Source: Albidovulum sp. (GTDB lineage: Bacteria > Pseudomonadota > Alphaproteobacteria > Rhodobacterales > Rhodobacteraceae). From it: a stretch of DNA of 13,753 bases. Under the pieces are notes generated by a model. It worked only from the letters and a program-made list of their open reading frames with translations, was not told the origin of the DNA and searched no databases. This document shows positions 7,896 to 12,903 of the stretch, one piece after another; within the stretch, counting starts at the first letter, position 1, and each line of letters opens with the position of its first letter. The stretch covers positions 1 to 13,753 of the forward strand of contig JAUQYB010000067.1 in the NCBI GenBank assembly GCA_030837825.1, in the 5' to 3' direction. The translations under genes were made by a program, and so were the position numbers.

Positions 7896-7933
7896 GAGAG
7901 CGCCTTCGCAAGCCGATCAGAGAGCGCCTTCGC
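7896..7933. repeat. 14-bp direct repeat at the 3' end of rpsU
   Basis: GAGAGCGCCTTCGC occurs at 7896-7909 and again at 7920-7933, a 24-base period. The second copy contains the last codons and the first stop base of rpsU; the first lies just past its stop codon. It looks like a small local duplication of the gene's end. No function is evident. Confidence 0.7.
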
Positions 7934-8123
7934 GCTGGGCCTTCTTGCGTGCCAGTTTGCGGGCACGGCGGACGGCCTCGGCCTTCTCGCGCGCTTTCTT
8001 GACGGAGGGTTTCTCGAAATGCTGCTTGAGCTTCATCTCGCGGAAGACCCCTTCGCGCTGAAGCTTCTTCTTCAGGGCACGAAGCGCCTGTTCGACGTTG
8101 TTGTCGCGAACGCTGACCTGCAT
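7917..8123 (-). CDS. rpsU: 30S ribosomal protein bS21
   Basis: A 68-residue, highly basic protein matching bS21 along its length: [20 protein letters not shown] at the start, [15 protein letters not shown] in the middle and a lysine/arginine-rich tail. It belongs to the small ribosomal subunit and sits near the 3' end of 16S rRNA, where it aids initiation of translation. The length is normal for alphaproteobacteria. A very strong ribosome site, AGGAAGGTGG (complement of 8134-8143), precedes the ATG. The gene has its own well-formed promoter, a leader of about 45 bases and a strong intrinsic terminator, so it is a single-gene transcript. It is divergent from coq9 and convergent with smc. Confidence 0.97.
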   Translation of the reverse strand: MQVSVRDNNVEQALRALKKKLQREGVFREMKLKQHFEKPSVKKAREKAEAVRRARKLARKKAQREGAL

Positions 8124-8176
8124 GTGGTTGTCACCACCTTCCTAAGTTAGAGTTGCATTGCCTTGCAGGAGGCGCC

Positions 8177-8205
8177 CCTATAGCAGGGTGCAGCCGCTCT
8201 GTCTA
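8177..8205 (-). promoter_or_regulatory. Sigma-70-type promoter of rpsU
   Basis: On the minus strand TAGACA (8200-8205, five of six) is followed after exactly 17 bases by TATAGG (8177-8182). This is the best-formed promoter in the window. The -10 region overlaps CTATAG (8178-8183), which reads the same on both strands, so it may also serve the divergent coq9 transcript. Confidence 0.7.
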
Positions 8206-8229
8206 CCGGCGGGAAGGGGCATCGAGGCG

Positions 8230-8922
8230 ATGGAACAGGACATGGCAACGGCCGCGGCGCGGCTTCTGGAGGCGGCGCTGCCGCATGTGACCTTCGACGG
8301 CTGGTCGGAGGCCACCTTCCGCGCCGCAGCCGCTGACACCGGCCTGTCGCCGGAGCTTGCGCGCGCCGCCTGCCCGCGCGGGGCGCTCGACCTTGCCGTG
8401 GCCTTCCACCGCCGGGGCGACCGCGCGATGGAGGCGGCGCTGGCCGCCACGGACCTCTCGGCCCTGCGGTTCCGGGACCGGATTGCGCGGGCGGTGCGGC
8501 TCAGGCTCGAGGGTGCCGACCGCGAGGTGGTGCGGCGGGGCGCGGCGCTTTTCGCGCTGCCGCAGAACGCGGCCACCGGGGCGGCGCTGATCTGGGGCAC
8601 GGCGGACGCGATCTGGCGCACGCTCGGCGACAGTTCGGATGACATCAACTGGTACACCAAGCGCGCGACGCTTTCGGCGGTCTATTCGGCGACCGTCCTC
8701 TTCTGGCTGGGCGACGAGAGCGCCGGCCATGCGGCGACGTGGGAGTTCCTCGACCGGCGGATCGAGGATGTGATGCGCTTCGAGAAGTTCAAGGCGCAGG
8801 TGAGGGAAAATCCGGTGCTGGGCCGGATACTCGAAGGGCCGCTGAAGGCGCTCGGCCGGGTGCGGCCGCCCGCCGGCGCGCCCTGGGACCTGCCGGGCCG
8901 GATCGGCGGGGACCGGACATGA
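8230..8922 (+). CDS. coq9: COQ9-family ubiquinone biosynthesis protein
   Basis: A 230-residue COQ9-family protein. In eukaryotes COQ9 is a lipid-binding, TetR-like-fold protein that delivers the ubiquinone precursor to the COQ7 hydroxylase; alphaproteobacterial homologues are thought to act likewise. The family hallmark SSDDINWYTKRATLSAVYSATVLF is visible in the second half (about residues 137-160), preceded by the helical N-terminal domain (WSEATFRAAAADTGLSPELARAACPRG) that resembles a TetR DNA-binding unit. The start at 8230 has GGGAAGGGG about ten bases upstream. An earlier in-frame ATG at 8158 lies inside the divergent promoter region and would add an unrelated Arg-rich leader. The stop overlaps the start of the quinone oxidoreductase (ATGA, 8919-8922), so the two are co-translated. 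Confidence 0.92.
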   Translation: MEQDMATAAARLLEAALPHVTFDGWSEATFRAAAADTGLSPELARAACPRGALDLAVAFHRRGDRAMEAALAATDLSALRFRDRIARAVRLRLEGADREVVRRGAALFALPQNAATGAALIWGTADAIWRTLGDSSDDINWYTKRATLSAVYSATVLFWLGDESAGHAATWEFLDRRIEDVMRFEKFKAQVRENPVLGRILEGPLKALGRVRPPAGAPWDLPGRIGGDRT

Positions 8923-9908
8923 GCCTGCCCCAGCGGATGCGCGCGGTCGAGATCTCGCAACCCGGCGGGCCCGAGGTGCTGCGGCTGGTGGAGGTCGCGG
9001 TGCCGAAGCCGGGGCCGGGGCAGATCCTGATCGAGGTGGCTTATGCGGGCGTCAACCGGCCCGACGCGCTCCAGCGCGCCGGCGCCTATGCGCCGCCGCC
9101 GTCGGCCTCGCCGCTGCCGGGGCTGGAGGCCGCGGGGCGTGTCGCCGCGCTCGGCCCCGGGGTGTCGGGCTGGGCGGTGGGCGATGCGGTGACCGCGCTC
9201 CTGCCCGGCGGCGGCTATGCCGATTACGCGGTGACCCCCGCCGCCCATGCGCTTCCGGTGCCGAAGGGCATGGGCCTGCGCGAGGCCGCCTGCCTGCCCG
9301 AGACCTGCTTCACCGTCTGGTCGAACGTGGTCATGCGCGGCGGCCTGAAGGCGGGCGAGCGGTTCCTCGTCCACGGCGGCTCTTCCGGCATCGGCACGAC
9401 AGCGATCCAGATCGCGGGCGCGCTCGGCGCGCGGGTCTTCGCCACCGCCAGCTCGGCAGAGAAATGCGCCGCCTGCGAGGCGCTCGGCGCCGAACGCGCG
9501 ATCAACTACCGCACCGAGGACTTCGCCGCCGTCCTCTCGGCCGAGGGCGGGGCCGACGTGATCCTCGACATGGTCGGCGGCGACTACATCGCGCGAAACC
9601 TCAAGGCGCTGGCCGAGGACGGGCGGCTGGTGCAGATCGCCTTCCTGCAAGGCCCGAAGGCCGAGATCAACTTCGCCCCCCTGATGACGCGGCGCCAGAC
9701 GATCACCGGGTCGACGCTGCGGCCGCAGAGCGACCTTGCCAAGGCACGGATCGCCGAGGCGCTGATGGCCCATGTCTGGCCGATGATCGAGGGCGGGCGG
9801 CTGGCGCCGGTGATGGATTCGGAGTTCCCGCTGGAGGAAGCCGCCGAGGCGCACCGGCGGCTCGAAAGTTCGGCCCATATCGGCAAGATCGTGCTGACTC
9901 TGCGCTGA
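8919..9908 (+). CDS. Zinc-free NAD(P)H:quinone oxidoreductase (PIG3/QOR-like, MDR superfamily)
   Basis: A 329-residue medium-chain dehydrogenase/reductase. The N-terminal GroES-like part has the QOR pattern YAGVNRPDALQRAGAY and PLPGLEAAGRV, without the cysteine and histidine ligands of zinc-dependent alcohol dehydrogenases. The Rossmann domain carries the NADPH loop GGSSGIG (153-159). The SSAEKCAACEALGAERAINY and GSTLRPQSDLAKA motifs are typical of the human PIG3 (TP53I3) subgroup, which reduces quinones using NADPH. The first Met overlaps the coq9 stop by four bases, so the pair is translationally coupled. The context suggests a role with ubiquinone or a quinone intermediate, but the substrate is not shown. 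A second Met at residue 7 (MRAVEI) is a possible alternative start. A GC-rich hairpin follows the stop. Confidence 0.9.
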   Translation: MSLPQRMRAVEISQPGGPEVLRLVEVAVPKPGPGQILIEVAYAGVNRPDALQRAGAYAPPPSASPLPGLEAAGRVAALGPGVSGWAVGDAVTALLPGGGYADYAVTPAAHALPVPKGMGLREAACLPETCFTVWSNVVMRGGLKAGERFLVHGGSSGIGTTAIQIAGALGARVFATASSAEKCAACEALGAERAINYRTEDFAAVLSAEGGADVILDMVGGDYIARNLKALAEDGRLVQIAFLQGPKAEINFAPLMTRRQTITGSTLRPQSDLAKARIAEALMAHVWPMIEGGRLAPVMDSEFPLEEAAEAHRRLESSAHIGKIVLTLR

Positions 9909-9920
9909 ACGCGCCTCCCG

Positions 9921-9943
9921 CGGCCCGGCGCCGGGCCGGGCCT
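9921..9943 (+). terminator. Possible terminator hairpin after the quinone oxidoreductase gene
   Basis: CGGCCCGGC-GCCGGGCCG (9921-9938) is a perfect 18-base palindrome that can fold into a seven-base-pair, all-GC stem with a GCGC loop, 13 bases after the stop codon. Only a TTT (9943-9945) follows shortly after, so termination efficiency is doubtful. Confidence 0.4.
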
Positions 9944-10031
9944 TTCCGCCTGCGGCGTTTCTGCAAGTGCATCTGCCGGGGAATCGCCTTATGCTGCGCT
10001 GCGGCAAAGGTCTGGCGGGCTCGGAGGCATC

Positions 10032-10679
10032 ATGGCGGGCAAGGTCATCGCGGTCGTGCAGCAGAAGGGCGGGTCGGGAAAGACGACTCTGGCCGCCAAC
10101 CTGGCCGTTGCCTGCCTTGGCCGCGGGATGCGGGTGGCGCTTCTCGACACCGATCCGCAGGGCTCGCTCGGCCGCTGGTTCATGACCCGGCGCGAACGTC
10201 TGGGCGAGACGGGGACGGCGGCGGCGGGGCTGGAGTTCTCCACCTCCTCGGCCTGGGGCGTCGCCTACGAATGCGAGAAGCTCAGGAAGACCGCCGACCT
10301 GGTGATCGTCGACACCCCGCCCAAGGTCGATGCCGACCTGCGCCCCGCGCTCCGCGAGGCCGACCTGGTGCTGGTTCCCGTCGCCTCCTCGCATGTCGAT
10401 CTCTGGGCCACGGACGGGGTGCTGGACCTTGCCGCGCGGGAACGGAAATCGGCCTGGCTGGTTCTCAACCGGACCCGGGCGGGAACGCGGCTTGTCGACG
10501 AGGTTGCCGCTGCCGCCGCGGAACTGACCGCGGGGGTGACGCAGGCGCGGCTCGCCAACCGCGTCGTCTATGCCGAGACGCTGGGCCAGGGGCTCGGCGC
10601 CATCGAGGCCGGGCATGCCGCCGCGCGCGCCGAGGTGGGCGCGCTGACCGACGAGGTTCTGCGGCTTCTTGACGCCTGA
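10032..10679 (+). CDS. Orphan ParA/MinD-type P-loop ATPase
   Basis: A 215-residue ParA-family ATPase. The deviant Walker A motif KGGSGKTT is at residues 12-19, switch I DTDPQGS follows near residue 40, and Walker B is DLVIVDTPP near residue 90. ParA ATPases bind DNA non-specifically as ATP dimers and position cargo such as plasmids, chromosomes or protein clusters. There is no N-terminal helix-turn-helix and no ParB or other partner beside it, so this is a short (type Ib-like), stand-alone copy and its cargo cannot be read from context. The start has GGAGG four bases before the ATG, a short but usable spacing. It is 123 bases downstream of the quinone oxidoreductase, beyond a possible terminator, so it may have its own promoter; none is obvious. 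Confidence 0.88.
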   Translation: MAGKVIAVVQQKGGSGKTTLAANLAVACLGRGMRVALLDTDPQGSLGRWFMTRRERLGETGTAAAGLEFSTSSAWGVAYECEKLRKTADLVIVDTPPKVDADLRPALREADLVLVPVASSHVDLWATDGVLDLAARERKSAWLVLNRTRAGTRLVDEVAAAAAELTAGVTQARLANRVVYAETLGQGLGAIEAGHAAARAEVGALTDEVLRLLDA

Positions 10680-10693
10680 GACTGTTTACAGTC
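10680..10693. promoter_or_regulatory. Candidate operator: inverted repeat over the ABM -35 box
   Basis: GACTGT-TT-ACAGTC is a 14-base dyad with perfect six-base arms. It begins one base after the parA-like stop codon and covers the TTTACA -35 hexamer of the next gene. It could be a repressor operator; it is too short, and lacks a U tract, to be a convincing terminator. Confidence 0.4.
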
Positions 10694-10713
10694 CCGCCCC
10701 GCGGCGCGATAGT
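10685..10713 (+). promoter_or_regulatory. Candidate sigma-70 promoter of the ABM-domain gene
   Basis: TTTACA (10685-10690, five of six) is followed after 17 bases by GATAGT (10708-10713, four of six). The predicted transcript starts near 10720 with a leader of about 25 bases that contains the GGAGGA ribosome site. Confidence 0.5.
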
Positions 10714-10745
10714 CAGGGGGCGCGCGCCGGTTGCGGAGGAACACG

Positions 10746-11063
10746 ATGCCAGAAATATCCAGGGATTTCAGCGGCCAGACCGTCATCACCACGTTCGAGA
10801 TGACGCCGGGCACGGCGCATGACCTGATGGAAGCGCTGCGCGACGCCTACGAGAACTTCATCCGCCGCCAGCCCGGCTTCATCGCCGCCGGGTTGCACAT
10901 GAACGATGCCCAGACGCGCATCGCCAACTATTCGCAGTGGCGCGACCGGCGCGACTTCCAGGCGATGCTGCGCACGCCCGAGATGCGCGAGCGCAACCGC
11001 AGGATCGCCGCGCTCTGCTCGCGCTTCGAGCCGGTGATGTACGAGGTCGTCGAGGCCTTCTGA
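10746..11063 (+). CDS. ABM-domain (antibiotic biosynthesis monooxygenase-like) protein
   Basis: A 105-residue protein with the ferredoxin-like ABM/dimeric alpha-beta barrel pattern: strand VITTFEM, helix DLMEALRDAYENFIRRQPGF, strand IAAGLHMNDAQTRIANYSQW and helix RDFQAMLRTPEMRERNRRI. Despite the family name, most such small proteins in ordinary genomes have unknown roles; some are cofactor-free oxygenases or haem-degrading enzymes. No catalytic residues can be assigned here. The ATG at 10746 is preceded by GGAGGA at a five-base spacing. The TTG at 10731 lies before that ribosome site and is rejected. The gene appears to be a single transcript with its own promoter and possible operator, and is convergent with the secreted sorting-tail gene only 21 bases away. 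Confidence 0.82.
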   Translation: MPEISRDFSGQTVITTFEMTPGTAHDLMEALRDAYENFIRRQPGFIAAGLHMNDAQTRIANYSQWRDRRDFQAMLRTPEMRERNRRIAALCSRFEPVMYEVVEAF

Positions 11064-11084
11064 GCCTGCGGCCGCGGCGTCGGC

Positions 11085-11642
11085 TCAGCCCCGGCGCCGG
11101 CGGCGCAGCGCCGCGAGCATCCCGATCCCGCCGAGAAGCATCGGCGCCGCCGCCGCGACCGGAATCGGCGACACCCGCATGTTGTCGATGAAGAACTGGG
11201 TGTTGACGGTCGGGAAGGTGGTGTCGAGGAAGGTGATCGACGAGAAGGCGACGGTCGACTGGATGCCGAAGAAGGTAGTGCCGCCGGTGATCGTCGCGGC
11301 CTGAAGGCCGTCGAGGAGCACATGGGCGATCTCGCCCGCCGCAAGGTTGCCGAAGGCCGCGGCGAAGGCGGTCACTCGGGTCGAGAAGACCAGCGTGGTG
11401 AACTGCTTGGCCGGGTTGGCGCCGCCGCCGGCCACGCCCTGAAGGCGGTTGTTGTTGAAGCTGCGGGCGCCGAGAACCTGCTGGATCGCGCTGCCGTTCA
11501 GCGTGCCGCCGTCGAAGGTCTCGGACACCGTGGAGGGCGCGCCGAGGGCTGCATCATAGGCCGGCAGGTTCGTGAAGGTCACGGTGGCGGCTTCGGCGGC
11601 CGGGGCCGCGAGCAGGGCGGCAAGAACGAGCGGGCGGATCAT
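11085..11642 (-). CDS. Secreted protein with VPLPA/PEP-CTERM-like sorting tail
   Basis: A 185-residue exported protein. The N-terminus is a signal peptide (MIRPLVLAALLAAPAAEA, probable cleavage after Ala18). The mature part is rich in Thr, Ser, Gly and Asn, likely a beta sandwich, and contains FDGGTLNG and FFIDNMRV, patterns common in PEP-CTERM proteins. The C-terminus has the three-part exosortase tail: SPIPV (158-162) with nearby Ala/Pro, a hydrophobic segment (PMLLGGIGMLAAL, 167-179) and RRRRRG at the end. In Rhodobacteraceae the usual motif reads VPLPA; here it is degenerate (IPVAA). Exosortase processing is inferred, and no exosortase gene lies nearby. The start has AAAGGGA eight bases upstream; a Met 15 codons earlier would spoil the signal peptide. 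The mature domain's function is unknown. Confidence 0.8.
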   Translation of the reverse strand: MIRPLVLAALLAAPAAEAATVTFTNLPAYDAALGAPSTVSETFDGGTLNGSAIQQVLGARSFNNNRLQGVAGGGANPAKQFTTLVFSTRVTAFAAAFGNLAAGEIAHVLLDGLQAATITGGTTFFGIQSTVAFSSITFLDTTFPTVNTQFFIDNMRVSPIPVAAAAPMLLGGIGMLAALRRRRRG

Positions 11643-11839
11643 CGGCGGGTCCCTTTCAGCATCTCCCGGGGGGGAGGGCGTTAGCATTTATGTTTCTTAA
11701 CGGCGGCTTATGCCCGGATTGCGGCAAAGTCGGGGCATGATTGCGGCGGGTTGGCGGCCTGCGCCCCGGCCCCGGCGACTCTTGCAGCCGGATCGAGCCG
11801 CCCCATATCGGGGGCATGGCAAGAGATGGAGATGCGACG

Positions 11840-12181
11840 ATGCAATGCCCGGTGGACGGAACCCAGCTTCAGATGATGGAACGGCAGGGGGTGGAGATCG
11901 ACTATTGCCCGAAATGCCGCGGCGTCTGGCTCGACCGGGGCGAGCTGGACAAGATCATCGAGCGGGCAACGCCCGCGGCCCTGACCGAACCCGGCCAGCC
12001 GGTCGCTGCCCCGACACCCGTCCAGGCACAGCCCGTCCAGGCCCAGCCCTACCCGGCCCGCGGCGAACCGCGCCATGACCGGCGCGAGGATCGTTACCGG
12101 GATGACGACGGCCGCTATGGCCAGGGCCATCCCTCTCGCCGGCGCAAGAGCTTCCTGAGCGAAATCTTCGACTTCGACTGA
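11840..12181 (+). CDS. TFIIB-type zinc-ribbon protein
   Basis: A 113-residue protein with an N-terminal zf-TFIIB (PF13453-type) ribbon. The first knuckle reads CPVDG (Cys3, with Asp6 where a second Cys might be expected) and the second CPKCRG (Cys23, Cys26), followed by the family's invariant VWLDRGELDKIIE. The middle (about 50-100) is a Pro/Gln/Ala linker with a duplicated PVQAQ unit, then an Arg/Asp-rich stretch. The C-terminus SFLSEIFDFD is a short motif often seen at the end of these proteins. The role is unknown; binding of nucleic acid or protein is possible. The ATG at 11840 has GGAG eight bases upstream. An in-frame ATG at 11816 is possible but has no ribosome site. It is divergent from the secreted protein and convergent with the SPW gene. 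Confidence 0.83.
   Translation: MQCPVDGTQLQMMERQGVEIDYCPKCRGVWLDRGELDKIIERATPAALTEPGQPVAAPTPVQAQPVQAQPYPARGEPRHDRREDRYRDDDGRYGQGHPSRRRKSFLSEIFDFD
12017..12046 (+). repeat. Two tandem 15-bp units in the zinc-ribbon gene linker
   Basis: CCCGTCCAGGCACAG (12017-12031) is followed directly by CCCGTCCAGGCCCAG (12032-12046), one mismatch apart. They encode the repeated PVQAQ in the flexible linker and suggest replication slippage. Confidence 0.75.
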
Positions 12182-12206
12182 TTCTGCCCCGACCCGAGCC
12201 CGGACC

Positions 12207-12233
12207 TGACCGGGGCGGGCGCCGCCCCGGTCA
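12207..12233. terminator. Strong hairpin between convergent zinc-ribbon and SPW genes
   Basis: TGACCGGGGCG (12207-12217) and CGCCCCGGTCA (12223-12233) form a perfect 11-base-pair stem with a five-base loop. It lies 26 bases past the zinc-ribbon stop and 19 bases past the SPW stop. No U tract follows on either strand, so it may act with Rho, as a transcript-end stabiliser, or as a U-less terminator. Confidence 0.55.
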
Positions 12234-12251
12234 CATGTCGTCAGGCGACGC

Positions 12252-12620
12252 TCAGGCCTGGGCGCCGCGGTGGTGGCCGACCAGCGACCAGGCCGACAGC
12301 GCCAGCACCAGAAGCCCGGCGACCACGAAGTTGCCGGTCAGCGCCGAGCCCTCGGCGCCGGTGGCGAAGCCCAGGACCCAGGGCGAGATCGTCAGCCAGG
12401 CGCCGATCGCCATGTCGATCCACTCCTCCCAGTCACGGAACGTGGTCAGGGCCGCGAGCGCCATCGCGGCGATCACCAGGCCGAAGACGACGGCGTTCCA
12501 CATCGCCGTCTCGAGGCCGGCGAACCCCAGCACCCAGGGCGAGACAATCAGCCAGAGCCCGAGGATCAGGTTGACGCTGTCCTGCCAGTTGTCGGTCGCT
12601 TTCTTCCAGAAGTCTGTCAT
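12252..12620 (-). CDS. SPW-repeat integral membrane protein
   Basis: A 122-residue protein with four hydrophobic segments in two similar halves. Each half contains the SPW-repeat signature (PF03779 type) SPWVLGF: Ser27-Pro28-Trp29 and Ser79-Pro80-Trp81. Each signature is preceded by an amphipathic WxDxxNxxLGxWL-like stretch (NWQDSVNLILGLWLIV and EEWIDMAIGAWLTI). The family has no established biochemical function and is common in alphaproteobacteria and actinobacteria. The ATG at 12620 was chosen for its excellent AGGAGGG ribosome site (complement of 12627-12633). The upstream extension to 12713 crosses a palindrome and promoter candidate and is rejected. It is convergent with the zinc-ribbon gene. 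Confidence 0.9.
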   Translation of the reverse strand: MTDFWKKATDNWQDSVNLILGLWLIVSPWVLGFAGLETAMWNAVVFGLVIAAMALAALTTFRDWEEWIDMAIGAWLTISPWVLGFATGAEGSALTGNFVVAGLLVLALSAWSLVGHHRGAQA

Positions 12621-12678
12621 TGCACACCCTCCTGTGAACGGTCTGCATCGACGGTGGCCCGCCGAGGCAGGGCCGGAT

Positions 12679-12702
12679 GGCGCGGGTGACGTCACCCGTG
12701 CC
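12679..12702. promoter_or_regulatory. 24-bp palindrome upstream of the SPW gene, candidate operator
   Basis: CGGGTGAC-GTCACCCG (12683-12698) is a perfect 16-base palindrome. It extends to 12679-12702 with only one mismatched pair. Its centre, TGACGTCA, is a classic dimeric protein-binding shape. It lies about 60 bases before the SPW ATG, just past the predicted transcription start, where a bound repressor would block initiation. A hairpin in the leader RNA is the alternative. Confidence 0.55.
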
Positions 12703-12711
12703 GGAATGACC

Positions 12712-12741
12712 ATCAGATGGGAAAGGCCGGCAGGTTTTCAA
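12712..12741 (-). promoter_or_regulatory. Candidate promoter of the SPW gene
   Basis: On the minus strand TTGAAA (12736-12741, five of six) is followed after 18 bases by TCTGAT (12712-12717, four of six). The predicted start near 12705 falls just upstream of the palindrome at 12679-12702. Confidence 0.35.
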
Positions 12742-12787
12742 GAGGTTGCCGCAGGACTGCGGGTCGGATCCCCGAGGCGCGGCCATC

Positions 12788-12831
12788 GCGTCGGATCGCG
12801 GTCGGGTCCGCGTCGGGTTTGCGTCGGTTTT
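12788..12831. repeat. Degenerate tandem GCGTCGG repeats
   Basis: Four consecutive units of about 11 bases: GCGTCGGATC (12788-12797), GCGGTCGGGTCC (12798-12809), GCGTCGGGTTT (12810-12820) and GCGTCGGTTTT (12821-12831). They lie in the 283-base gene-free stretch between the SPW start and the DUF72 stop. The unit length is close to one helical turn, as for iterated protein sites, but no function can be assigned. Confidence 0.5.
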
Positions 12832-12903
12832 CCGTCCCGACAGGCCGCGCGGCGTCGAAAGGCGGTGGCAGGGATTGCGCAGGGAGCCGGCAGAGGGCCA
12901 ACC

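Noticed and set aside
8158..8229. An upstream in-frame ATG for coq9
   Set aside because: It lies inside the rpsU promoter region, has no ribosome site, and would add an arginine-rich leader absent from the COQ9 pattern.
9966..10031. Small plus-strand ORF starting at 9967 upstream of the ParA gene
   Set aside because: It overlaps the ParA gene out of frame, has no ribosome site and no recognisable sequence.
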